DNA from: Clostridia bacterium
GTDB taxonomy: Bacteria; Bacillota; Clostridia; Christensenellales; Borkfalkiaceae
Assembly (NCBI GenBank): GCA_900770945.1
Contig: CAAGME010000015.1
Span: 62,001-126,000 of the forward strand
Direction of reading: 5' to 3'
Length of the DNA stretch: 64,000 nt
Shown: positions 1 to 7,806 of the stretch, in pieces
Layout: each line of letters begins with the position of its first letter
Position numbering within the stretch: position 1 is the first letter of the stretch
The notes under the pieces: model-generated
What the model was told of the DNA's origin: nothing
The model's database searches: none
Seen by the model: only the letters and a program-made list of their open reading frames with translations
Program-made: the position numbers and the translations under genes

Positions 1-35
1 GTTGCGGTCGAAAGTGCGCATAAGCCCGGCGCATA

Positions 36-71
36 TAAAAAAAGCAGGCTCTAACAAAGAAAACCTGCTTT
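36..71 (-). terminator. Rho-independent terminator after the GH3 gene
   Basis: On the minus strand an 8-bp perfect stem (AAAGCAGG with CCTGCTTT, at 64-71 and 41-48) is followed by a run of U residues, just past the GH3 stop codon. It ends the lipoprotein-GH3 transcript. Confidence 0.85.
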
Positions 72-83
72 AACATAATATTA

Positions 84-3020
84 TTACTTAGTCGCACCTT
101 TTTTTGCGTACTTATCGGGGTTTTTCTTTTCGTCGAGAGTGCGATAGACTATGAAGAAAACTATTGCGATAAACGCTGCCGCAAGCGTCGATTCAAGGAT
201 TATTTCCCAGACGCGCCACGGAGACATAGCATATTCTACCGTACCGCCCGGCGACACGCCCTGCATTATAAGGCTGTTAGAGTACGCATAAGCCACGCGG
301 TGAACGGAATCGCGCAAAACATTCTGCATAAGCGGACTTGAATTATCTTTGATAGCGTTATATTCGTACCAAAGCCACAAATTCGTGCCGCCTTTCAACG
401 CGCTGTCGATATCGTAACTTTTATCAAGACTGTCCGTTAAAAGAACGCCGTCAAAACCCCATTCGCCGTTTAAAACGCCGCGTTGCAGATTGAAGTTCAT
501 GCAGGCAAAACGCGCGCCTAACGCATTCATGGACGACATCACGCCAAGCGTCGCTTTTATTTTTTTAGTCTGCATTTTGTACTTGCCGTTTTCGTCTTTT
601 TTGTTGTACTTGATTTCGATTTCGGCATTTTTGACGCACATTTCGAAAGGTTTTAAGTATATTTCGCGGATAGCCTGTTCGGTTGCCCACGTCGCAATAT
701 TTTTTCTGTTCGTTTCCTGGTCGTTCACGGCAAAATGCTTTATGTACACAACCACGCCTTTATTTGCAGCCGCCGTTACTTCCGCCGTAGCAAGCAAGCC
801 GGAATGCAGAGGGTCTTCCGAATAATATTCGTAATTTCTGCCGGAAAACGGCGTACGGTGAATATTCATTGCCGGCGCATACCAACCGACCTTTGTGTGA
901 GCGAGCATTTCCTCGCCTATCGCCTCGCCGACCTTTGCGGCAAGAGCCTTGTTCCACGTCGCGCCGAGAACAGCTTCGCCCGTGTACGCATTGACGGGAG
1001 ATACTTTGGAAAGTCCCTGCGGTCCGTCTACGTCGGTTGTGGCGGGTTTGCCGATTGATTCGACGGCACCGGTACCGTAGGCTGCTTTTCCTATTAAAAG
1101 CCTTAAATCTTTTGCCGTGTAGTCGATCTGGTCAAGCAAATCGTTCCATGCCGGGTCGTCAAAATCGAGACCTCTGTATTCGGACATCACCTTACCGTTT
1201 TTCGCGTCGTTTACGGGCGCGACTGTGCCGAACAAAGCTTCGAGTTCGCTCGTGTAATCAAGCGTGCCGTTTTTACAGTCGTCGTAAACTTTTTTTGCGT
1301 CGGCAGGCATTTCTTTCGTCGTTTCGGCAGAGCCCTTTTTGAACGTCGGAGAAGAAACGGCTTTTGAAAAATCGCTTCTCGAAAGCATAACGCAATCGGT
1401 TTTTTTCATGTATTCGGTCACTTCGTCAAAGCGGTTTTTTTCATTATCCTCCGCGCCCGAACGCTTACCGGAGGCAGCCGCGCCGTTTTTGACCGCACCG
1501 TCCGTATACGCCTTAGTCGCACCGAGCGTAAAGCTTCTGCTACCCCATTCGTTGTGAGAATCTTTACCGAGGATTATTTCGTATTCGCCTTTTTCGAGAA
1601 CGTATGCGCCGCCTGCCGCATAGTAACCATCGTAATCGTAACAAGCCATATCCTGCTCGTCGATTACTATTTCAAAGTTTTTGGTTTCGCCTTTCTTTAC
1701 TTCGTATTTTTCAAACGCAATCAGGTTTTTCGTCGCGCGTTCGATCTTACTGCCGTCGGCATAGTAGGGCGGGTTAAAATAAATCTGAATGACTTCCTTT
1801 ACGTCATACTTATCGGAAGAATTGCATATGCTCCCTTTAACCGTTATTTTTCCGTTAGAATACGAAACGTCCGTCAATGTCTGCGTAACCTTTTCGTCGT
1901 CGTAATTAAGCCCGTACCCGAACGGATAAGTCACGTGTTCGTCGTAATCGATAAAACCTACATCGGAAGCCGTTTCGAAGTAACGATAGCCGACGTATAT
2001 TCCCTCTTCGTATTCGACGTATTTGACGGAAGGCAATCCGGAATACCCCATATCGCCGAAGTTTGCGGAAGCCGGATGAGAGAGTGCGTTTTTTGCGTAA
2101 GTATCGACGGTTTTACCTGACGGATTGACTTCGCCCGTTAAAATTTTACCCATAGACTTTGCGCCTACGCTGCCGGGGTTACCTATCCAGAGTATCCCGT
2201 TAATTTTCGGGTCTTTTTCAAGCTCGTCGAGTTCGAGCGCGTTTGCGCCGTTTACTATGATTATAACTTTATCGCAGTTGGCTTTCGCAAATTCTATCGT
2301 CTTTTTTTCATCGCCGGAAAGCGCAAGCTGGTGCGGCGTGCCGTCTATATACGGCTTCACAGAAAGGTCTGCGCCCTCGCCGCCGTCGCGCCCGACAAAC
2401 ACGAATGCGGTCTTGTAGTCGCCTATATCGGAAACTTTATACACCTTATCCGGTTCAAGCTCGCCTATAGCCGTCGTGCCGCCGGAATAAGAGCCGGAAA
2501 CGCCGTCCGACGAAGAATATCCCTTGTCAGTCATATACCTCGGCTTCGCCGATTTAACGATGTTCTCAACCGTTTTGTTTACGTCAAAGTAATCTTTCAT
2601 CGTATCGTAAATCGTATGGGTTATGCTGCTTTCGTCAACGCGACCGGAGCCTACGCCGCCGTATATCGGGCTTTGATACCTGAATCCCATAGGCGTTACC
2701 TTGGCGTTCTTTTTAAGCGGAAGCGTGCCGTCGTTTTTAAGAAGCACAAATCCTTCGTCGGCAACGGCTTCCGTTACCTTTTCGCCGTTTTTCTGCGCCG
2801 CTTTTCTGCCCTCCGGCGTTTTTTCGTAAGTCTGTTCGTAATATTCGGCATTTACGCCGTTACCGCCGGAAACGGAAGCGTCGCCGCGAGCAAAAAACCA
2901 GTCGAGAGCTTGCGAATACACTTCGAGCAGAGAAACAGAAACGATTATTAACGCAAGTATAAGCACAGCTATCGGTATGAATATCGCGCGGAACTTAAAA
3001 TTGCTCATCCTTTTTTTCAT
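84..3020 (-). CDS. Membrane-anchored, domain-permuted GH3 glycosidase
   Basis: The 978-residue protein is a glycoside hydrolase family 3 enzyme, probably a beta-glucosidase or beta-xylosidase acting at the cell surface. The domain order is reversed. After an N-terminal membrane helix (about 13-35) comes the GH3 C-terminal sandwich domain (from about 75, with ADEGFVLLKNDGTLPL). A fibronectin-III-like domain follows (about 385-495), and the catalytic TIM barrel comes last (about 660-905). The barrel keeps the KHFAVNDQE signature, and Asp863 in GVLLTDSLDK sits at the nucleophile position. A second membrane helix lies at about 937-960 with a basic cytoplasmic tail. A GGAG sits 8 bases before the ATG. 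The gene lies 38 bp downstream of the lipoprotein gene and is likely co-transcribed with it. Reversed domain order is known in some rumen GH3 enzymes; the two flanking anchors are unusual. Substrate is not predictable from sequence. Confidence 0.9.
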   Translation of the reverse strand: MKKRMSNFKFRAIFIPIAVLILALIIVSVSLLEVYSQALDWFFARGDASVSGGNGVNAEYYEQTYEKTPEGRKAAQKNGEKVTEAVADEGFVLLKNDGTLPLKKNAKVTPMGFRYQSPIYGGVGSGRVDESSITHTIYDTMKDYFDVNKTVENIVKSAKPRYMTDKGYSSSDGVSGSYSGGTTAIGELEPDKVYKVSDIGDYKTAFVFVGRDGGEGADLSVKPYIDGTPHQLALSGDEKKTIEFAKANCDKVIIIVNGANALELDELEKDPKINGILWIGNPGSVGAKSMGKILTGEVNPSGKTVDTYAKNALSHPASANFGDMGYSGLPSVKYVEYEEGIYVGYRYFETASDVGFIDYDEHVTYPFGYGLNYDDEKVTQTLTDVSYSNGKITVKGSICNSSDKYDVKEVIQIYFNPPYYADGSKIERATKNLIAFEKYEVKKGETKNFEIVIDEQDMACYDYDGYYAAGGAYVLEKGEYEIILGKDSHNEWGSRSFTLGATKAYTDGAVKNGAAASGKRSGAEDNEKNRFDEVTEYMKKTDCVMLSRSDFSKAVSSPTFKKGSAETTKEMPADAKKVYDDCKNGTLDYTSELEALFGTVAPVNDAKNGKVMSEYRGLDFDDPAWNDLLDQIDYTAKDLRLLIGKAAYGTGAVESIGKPATTDVDGPQGLSKVSPVNAYTGEAVLGATWNKALAAKVGEAIGEEMLAHTKVGWYAPAMNIHRTPFSGRNYEYYSEDPLHSGLLATAEVTAAANKGVVVYIKHFAVNDQETNRKNIATWATEQAIREIYLKPFEMCVKNAEIEIKYNKKDENGKYKMQTKKIKATLGVMSSMNALGARFACMNFNLQRGVLNGEWGFDGVLLTDSLDKSYDIDSALKGGTNLWLWYEYNAIKDNSSPLMQNVLRDSVHRVAYAYSNSLIMQGVSPGGTVEYAMSPWRVWEIILESTLAAAFIAIVFFIVYRTLDEKKNPDKYAKKGATK

Positions 3021-3058
3021 ACATTTTACTCCGTATTTTTATAATTTTAATTTTCGGC

Positions 3059-4354
3059 TCAGCCGAGAAGCGTTTTAAGGTTTTCCGATGAAATAACGAA
3101 TTTATCTTTAAGTCTGCCGGAACCGGTCTTTGCGACGTATTCTATAACGAGATTTTCGCCTTCCGTCGTTACGGTGCAGGTCGCGCCGTCCATAGGGGTG
3201 AAGGAAAGCGTTCCGTTTGTATATGCGTAGGTGCCTTCTTCTTTTATGTTCTGACCCATTGCACTGATTGTAAATTCGAATTTACCGTCGGCTTTAAGGG
3301 TAAGCTGCGCCTGACCGCCGTCATATTTGTCAAGAGTATACGGAAGTTCGAGCTTTTTCGTATCTCCGCCGCCCAACTTTTCGTTAAGTTGCGCTTTGGT
3401 AACGGTAAAAGTATCTTTGAGCTGAGCGTTCGCCGCGGCAACATAGTTTATCGTAAAATTATCTCCGTCTTCCGTAACCGCGCAAGTCGCGCCCGTTTTT
3501 GCCGTCATCGTCAATTTGCCGTCCTCGTAAGAATATGTTCCGTCTTCCTTGACCATTCCCTTATAATCGAAAGTGAATTTACCTTCTTTTTTGAGAATAA
3601 GTTTGCAATCCGCGCCGTTGCGTTGAAGGGTCAGAAGAACGTTTTCGTCCTCGCCGGGCGTAGGCTCGGGCGCAGGAGTCGTTCCGGGGCGCGGTTTTAA
3701 AGCAACCGCCGTAGCCGACGAGTCCGGAGTAACCGAAACTATCTTTTCCCCGTCGACTTTTACCGTCTGTCTTTTGCATTCGGTGTCTTTCTGAATATAA
3801 AGTCCGCCGAAATACGCCATTTCCCAAGCGTCGGGCTCAATCGTTACAACGGCTTTTTCTGCAAGACCGCTCCAGTCTCTCGAATCGGGAAGAACTATCG
3901 TTGCGGGGAACGGGAATCTTTTTTGATATATTTTGGACACGTCCATCTGATAATACGCGAGCCTCGTCGCTTTTGACGGAACTTCAAGCGTAAAATCGTT
4001 ACCCGAAGCCGTGCATTTTCCCGTAAAAACGTATTCGGCGTACATATTATATTCCGTGTACCACAAATCTTTGTTTACTTTGTCGGCTTTTTCAGACTCG
4101 GGGATCTTGCCCGTGTAAACCTTTTTTGTAAGGGTATACTCGTCTTTTTCAACGGAGAGCGTGGTTTCGATTTTAGAAACCGATTGAGTCATGACAAGGT
4201 TGAGAGAACTTTCGGAAGCTGTATCCACCTCATCGAATTCGGTCGCTGCGGCATACGTCTTTTTCGTGTTTCCTCCGCAAGCCGTCATACCGGCAGCAAG
4301 CATCGAAATACAGATAATCGACGCTACAAGTGCTAATGCTTTTTTTACTTTCAT
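3059..4354 (-). CDS. Lipoprotein with a duplicated C-terminal beta domain
   Basis: This 431-residue protein has a lipoprotein signal peptide ending in GMTAC, with Cys26 as the likely lipid anchor. An N-terminal domain runs to about residue 210. A proline/threonine-rich linker follows (about 213-230), then two homologous domains of about 95 residues (about 232-325 and 334-431). Both repeats carry the pattern DGKF/EGKF, GTYxYxxGxL, GATCxVTxxGxN and LKDxFxxxxxxLxxxLG, so they arose by internal duplication. I do not recognise a named family. An AAAGGAG ribosome site lies 8 bases before the ATG. It is the first gene of the operon with the GH3 enzyme and follows a promoter with a LytTR-type operator, so a role in binding glycan or peptide at the surface is a reasonable inference. 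Confidence 0.8.
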   Translation of the reverse strand: MKVKKALALVASIICISMLAAGMTACGGNTKKTYAAATEFDEVDTASESSLNLVMTQSVSKIETTLSVEKDEYTLTKKVYTGKIPESEKADKVNKDLWYTEYNMYAEYVFTGKCTASGNDFTLEVPSKATRLAYYQMDVSKIYQKRFPFPATIVLPDSRDWSGLAEKAVVTIEPDAWEMAYFGGLYIQKDTECKRQTVKVDGEKIVSVTPDSSATAVALKPRPGTTPAPEPTPGEDENVLLTLQRNGADCKLILKKEGKFTFDYKGMVKEDGTYSYEDGKLTMTAKTGATCAVTEDGDNFTINYVAAANAQLKDTFTVTKAQLNEKLGGGDTKKLELPYTLDKYDGGQAQLTLKADGKFEFTISAMGQNIKEEGTYAYTNGTLSFTPMDGATCTVTTEGENLVIEYVAKTGSGRLKDKFVISSENLKTLLG

Positions 4355-4399
4355 GGTTAAACTCCTTTTCGGCTTTCCGCCGAATTTTTTATTGCCTTT

Positions 4400-4465
4400 A
4401 TTAAAACACGGAACGAAAAAAAAGGCAATACCCGTTTCACGAAAGGTATCGCCTATTTCATATAA
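4400..4465 (-). promoter_or_regulatory. Promoter with LytTR-type direct repeats for the lipoprotein-GH3 operon
   Basis: Read on the minus strand: TTATATGAAA (4465-4456), 11 bases, TTTCGTGAAA (4444-4435), 6 bases, then a -35 element TTGCCT (4428-4423). A 17-bp spacer and an extended -10 TGT-TTTAAT (4408-4400) follow. The repeats are 21 bp apart, two helical turns on the same face, as expected for LytTR dimers. The same repeat sequence, pitch and 6-bp distance to the -35 recur at 6528-6594 before the response-regulator gene. Confidence 0.65.
4414..4454 (-). terminator. Terminator hairpin after the histidine kinase gene
   Basis: On the minus strand AGGCGATACC (4454-4445) pairs with GGTATTGCCT (4432-4423) apart from one mismatch, followed by a run of eight U. 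It sits 44 bases past the kinase stop. The loop is the TTTCGTGAAA repeat of the overlapping operator, so the segment seems to serve both as terminator and as operator/promoter. Confidence 0.65.
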
Positions 4466-4497
4466 AAAGATTTCCTTTGAAAATTACCCTTTACCGA

Positions 4498-5781
4498 TTA
4501 CCCTTTTCCCCCGTTTCTGCCCGAACGAGACGTGGAAAAGGCTATATCGATAACAAACATGGAATTCTGCGTGCAGATCGAAAGTATGCCGTTATACTTA
4601 TCGACTATGCGTTTTATGCTTTTCATACCGAACCCATGGAGATTTCCGTCTTTATCGGCTGTAAGCGGCAGCCCGTTTTCCGTCTGCAATTTGCCGTCGA
4701 AAAAGTTTTCGCAGTGAATTACCGTAAAATTATTGCGCGTTTTCACGCCTAAAGAAACAAACCTTGTTTCGCCGTCATAAGTTTCTTCGCAATTTACGGC
4801 ATTATCGAGAATATTGGACATCATCGAAAAGATATCCGCGGAATTCATAAAATCAAGCAACTTTCCGTCGGCAAGACAAGTAAATCTTATTCCGGAGGCA
4901 AGGCAGCGGGAACTCGCATTGTTCACGGCAACGTCGAGCGCGTCGTTGCCGGTATGAAAAAAGGAATCGTAATCTGCAACGGCTTCGAGAGCTTCTCCGT
5001 CGGCTTTACCTTGAGCAAACCGAAGGTCATGGCATTTTATGTTTATAAGCTCCATACTTTCTTTCTGGCGTTTATATTGTTCGGTATCTCGTTGCCAAAG
5101 GTACTTTATCATCATATTTTCGGCTTGAAGCCACGTATTGTGACCGTACATGAGTATCGCGCCGACCATTGCGGCGTTATATATTATCTGAAACATGATG
5201 TACACTATATGTACTATATCCTTTCCGTTTATAAACGGAATAAAAAAGCTAAACATCATCGCAAGCACGGCGTTGGAAACAAATAAAAGAACGAACGACA
5301 CGGAAAGCTTTAAATCGGTCATTTCTTTCATTCTGTCCGGCAACAATTTTGCTATCGGGACAAGACAGACAAACCAGACGACAAGGTAAAGCAGGTTATT
5401 GCGTAAAATCACAAGTGCATCGTTGACTTTTATCAATTCCTTAAACAAAGAAACAACCGTGCGCACCGTCTGCAACAATATCGTTATCAGAAAACCGGCA
5501 AACACCATATTGACTTTGTTTTCCTTATACAGAAACGGAACGATGATTATATTCATTCCGAGCAGAATGCTGTAACTTGCATACCTTAAAAAAGAACTCA
5601 GTTTCAGCACGGGAATAAACGACGAAACAACGCTAACGATAAGATAAACGCACGAATAAGCCACAAAATGCGGAACAAACTTTTCGTTTTTCTCGGAGCC
5701 TTTGAGCAACACGAACATAAACGAAACGAAAGTAACGTAAAGCCACAGATAATTACACAAATCCTTCCAAAAAATATACAT
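4498..5781 (-). CDS. AgrC/ComD-type GHKL sensor histidine kinase
   Basis: A 427-residue membrane kinase. The first 200 or so residues hold about six hydrophobic helices forming a sensor domain like that of peptide-sensing kinases. A cytoplasmic segment follows with the phospho-acceptor His in INIKCHDLRFAQG (near residue 255). The GHKL ATPase domain shows the N box around DIFSMMSNILDNAVN and a G box GNLHGFGMKSI. It lies 10 bases downstream of its LytTR response regulator and is translated from an AAGGGG site. The ligand is unknown; no small exported peptide gene is evident next to it. The operator sites predict that it controls its own operon and the lipoprotein-GH3 operon. Confidence 0.9.
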   Translation of the reverse strand: MYIFWKDLCNYLWLYVTFVSFMFVLLKGSEKNEKFVPHFVAYSCVYLIVSVVSSFIPVLKLSSFLRYASYSILLGMNIIIVPFLYKENKVNMVFAGFLITILLQTVRTVVSLFKELIKVNDALVILRNNLLYLVVWFVCLVPIAKLLPDRMKEMTDLKLSVSFVLLFVSNAVLAMMFSFFIPFINGKDIVHIVYIMFQIIYNAAMVGAILMYGHNTWLQAENMMIKYLWQRDTEQYKRQKESMELINIKCHDLRFAQGKADGEALEAVADYDSFFHTGNDALDVAVNNASSRCLASGIRFTCLADGKLLDFMNSADIFSMMSNILDNAVNCEETYDGETRFVSLGVKTRNNFTVIHCENFFDGKLQTENGLPLTADKDGNLHGFGMKSIKRIVDKYNGILSICTQNSMFVIDIAFSTSRSGRNGGKG

Positions 5782-5791
5782 TGTTCGCCCC

Positions 5792-6493
5792 TTATAAAGA
5801 ACCTAAGTACCGACCGAGTTTTTCGGACAAACAATCCCTGCAATTTTTTCCTATGGCTATATCCTTATTGCCTACCCTGCATGTTTTTTGACCTATTTCG
5901 GTAACGTACTCGACGTTAGCTATAGTGTACTTATTGACTCGCACAAAAAGTTCTTCGGGCAAAAGCTCCATAAACTTGTTAAGACTGCCCCACGTTTCGA
6001 CAACAACGTCCGCATAAACGATAATTTTATGTCCGCTTATTTCGATATATCGTATTTTATGACAATCGACAAACCTGTCTTTGAAAGCCGTGTGAACGAC
6101 AATCGTGCTTTCGGCGTTTCTTCTTTTTAATTTGCCTTCCGCTTTATCTATTATGCTCGCAAGCCGGCTGTAATTTATCGGTTTCACGATATAGTCCATG
6201 GCTTCCACGGCATAACCGTTTATGGCGTACTGCACCATATGCGTTACAAACACAAGCGGCACGTCCTTGTCTACTTCACGCAGCTTTTCTGCCGTTTTCA
6301 ATCCGTCCATCACAGGCATTTCCACATCCATCAGAACAAGCGCGTACCCTCCGCGATAAGAATTTAAAAACTCAAGCCCGTCTCCGAATACCTCGGCATT
6401 AACGACGATGCTTCTTTCGGAAGAATAGCGTTCAATCATTTTTACTATCTCGTCGGCATATTCTTTTTTGTCTTCAACCACAGCGATGTTCAT
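5792..6493 (-). CDS. LytTR-family response regulator
   Basis: A 233-residue AgrA/LytR-type response regulator. The receiver domain (1-120) has the acidic pair in VVEDKKEY, the phosphorylated Asp in LVLMDVEMP (about residue 55), Thr/Ser in VFVTH and a Lys in YIVKPI. A LytTR DNA-binding domain (about 130-230) contains the typical FVRVNKYTIAN segment. It is the first gene of a two-gene operon with the kinase. A promoter with two 10-bp direct repeats lies 35-100 bp upstream and probably mediates autoregulation. The ribosome site is weak (GGGTGTCGAG). Confidence 0.93.
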   Translation of the reverse strand: MNIAVVEDKKEYADEIVKMIERYSSERSIVVNAEVFGDGLEFLNSYRGGYALVLMDVEMPVMDGLKTAEKLREVDKDVPLVFVTHMVQYAINGYAVEAMDYIVKPINYSRLASIIDKAEGKLKRRNAESTIVVHTAFKDRFVDCHKIRYIEISGHKIIVYADVVVETWGSLNKFMELLPEELFVRVNKYTIANVEYVTEIGQKTCRVGNKDIAIGKNCRDCLSEKLGRYLGSL

Positions 6494-6527
6494 TTCTCGA
6501 CACCCCGCATTATATATTTTACATTTT

Positions 6528-6594
6528 ATTTTATCATAATAATCACTCTACAGTCAAGCTTCATTTCACAAAAGTACATTTCGGTTTCACGAAA
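6528..6594 (-). promoter_or_regulatory. Autoregulatory LytTR operator and extended -10 promoter
   Basis: On the minus strand: TTTCGTGAAA (6594-6585), 11 bases, TTTTGTGAAA (6573-6564), 6 bases, -35 TTGACT (6557-6552), an 18-bp spacer ending in TGA, and -10 TAAAAT (6533-6528). The direct repeats differ by one base and are 21 bp apart. Their position just upstream of the -35 is that of a LytTR activator site. Confidence 0.7.
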
Positions 6595-6606
6595 TTTTTT
6601 TTAACG

Positions 6607-6638
6607 AAAAAGAACAAGCTCCGATAAAGAACCTGTTC
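6607..6638 (-). terminator. Weak terminator hairpin
   Basis: Minus-strand GAACAGG (6638-6632) pairs with CTTGTTC (6618-6612), including one G-U pair, followed by UUUUU. It lies between the repeat-rich intergenic region and the two-component promoter, and would insulate that promoter from read-through from ftsL. Confidence 0.45.
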
Positions 6639-6682
6639 CGATTTTGGTATTTCAATTTTCAACTTTCAACTTTCATTTTTCC

Positions 6683-7056
6683 GTCCCGAGGGCGGAGAAG
6701 GGTTGCAGAGACGGGCAACAGGTCGGTGAATGCCGATGGGCGCGTACTTTTCCGTACGTAACCGAGGCTGAGCCGACACGTAGCCCGTATATGCGCCCTT
6801 ATACGCGCTCGGTTCCGAGGGCGGAGAGTGAAGAAAATTGACACAACAGATGAAAAAACCGCGCAGGCGCATAAAAAAAGCAGACCTTATTGCAAAGCCT
6901 ACTTCAAAATTATCCTAAAAAGATTAAATTAACCCGCAGAGTGCGTCGTATTGACGCAGCCGGTCGCCGAGTGTTGAAGGGCGCGTACTGTGCTTCCGTC
7001 CTGAGGGCGGAGAGTGCGGTAGATTGACACAACAGGTGAAAAAACCGCGCAGGCGC
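6683..7056. repeat. Repeat-rich intergenic region with a duplicated 57-bp element
   Basis: The 628 bases between 6494 and 7121 contain no credible gene. Two copies of a 57-58 bp element (6814-6870 and 6999-7056) share GAGGGCGGAGAGTG, ATTGACACAACA and TGAAAAAACCGCGCAGGCGC. A third partial copy (CCCGAGGGCGGAGAAGG) starts at 6685. Related GGGCGCGTAC and CCGTACGTAAC/ACGTACGTAAC strings recur nearby. Short reading frames in this stretch have no ribosome site and are repetitive, so I do not call them. Confidence 0.6.
6873..6904 (-). terminator. Terminator downstream of the ftsL-like gene
   Basis: On the minus strand AAGTAGGC (6904-6897) pairs with GTCTGCTT (6885-6878) with two G-U pairs, followed by seven U. 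It lies about 220 bases past the ftsL-like stop and probably ends the mraZ-rsmH-ftsL transcript. Confidence 0.55.
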
Positions 7057-7121
7057 GTACTATACGTACGTAACTGTGCGGTGTTTGAACACGTAGTGTC
7101 AAGGTGCCGTGCTATACGCCC

Positions 7122-7742
7122 TCAGGATTTAATCATGCCCATTTCAAACGCCTTCCTCTCTATCTCCTCGTCATCGGAGACGGAAGAGAGTTCTTCACGG
7201 AGCTGCTCGGTTTCCTGCTTTAAGGATTCGAGGCGGGACTGCTGAGAAGAAATTGCGTTGTTCATGTTCTTTAAAAGGCGCGTATTCAAGATGATGAGCG
7301 CGAAAATTGCGGCAACGACTATCGCGTAAACAGCGATAAGCACTTTGCCTTTTGTGTTGATACGATATCTTTTGTCGCTTTCTACCTCGTAATCGCTTCT
7401 GAAATCCTCGTAAGGGTTAGCATGGAGCTGCTCCTCTTCGGCAAATTGCATTGTAGTGCGACCGGGCGTGCTTTCCGCTTCAAAAAACTCTCTCTCGGGT
7501 TCGGCGTAAGCGGAAGGAGCTTCACGGGGCGCGTCATAAGAATACTGCGCGCGGCGGGTTTGTTCTTCTTCCGTCGGCGCGGCATACGAAACCTCAGAAG
7601 GGGCTTCCTCCTTTTCGTAAAGCATTTTTTCAAAGTCGTCGGCAGGGTAGGACGCACTCCTCGAGCCGCGAAGAGTACCGTCGTCGTATGCGTATGCAGA
7701 CGAGCCTTGCGTACGGTATTTTTTTTCGTCGTTATAGTTCAT
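7122..7742 (-). CDS. ftsL: FtsL-like cell-division protein with a long disordered N-terminus
   Basis: A 206-residue bitopic membrane protein. Residues 1-128 are acidic, rich in Glu, Ala, Ser, Tyr and Pro, and probably disordered. One membrane helix (about 133-152) is followed by a coiled coil (about 155-195) ending in EIERKAFEMGMIKS, the usual ending of FtsL/DivIC-type proteins. It lies 64 bp downstream of rsmH, the place where ftsL sits in the division and cell wall cluster. FtsL proteins are usually near 100-120 residues, so the cytoplasmic extension is extra. The usual next genes (pbpB, mraY, murD) do not follow here. The call rests on topology and position, because FtsL diverges strongly. 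Confidence 0.7.
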   Translation of the reverse strand: MNYNDEKKYRTQGSSAYAYDDGTLRGSRSASYPADDFEKMLYEKEEAPSEVSYAAPTEEEQTRRAQYSYDAPREAPSAYAEPEREFFEAESTPGRTTMQFAEEEQLHANPYEDFRSDYEVESDKRYRINTKGKVLIAVYAIVVAAIFALIILNTRLLKNMNNAISSQQSRLESLKQETEQLREELSSVSDDEEIERKAFEMGMIKS

Positions 7743-7806
7743 TTTTAGTCCCTCTCGATTTTACTTTCTCGTAATTTCCTTCGCCGTATTTTTCTCGGCA
7801 TAATAA

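Noticed and set aside
1554..2120. 188-codon ORF opposite the first GH3 gene
   Set aside because: The antisense frame arises from codon bias of the GH3 gene; it has no ribosome site or recognisable domain.
6644..6872. Several 60-70 codon ORFs on both strands of the repeat region
   Set aside because: They overlap each other, lie in repeated non-coding DNA and lack ribosome sites.
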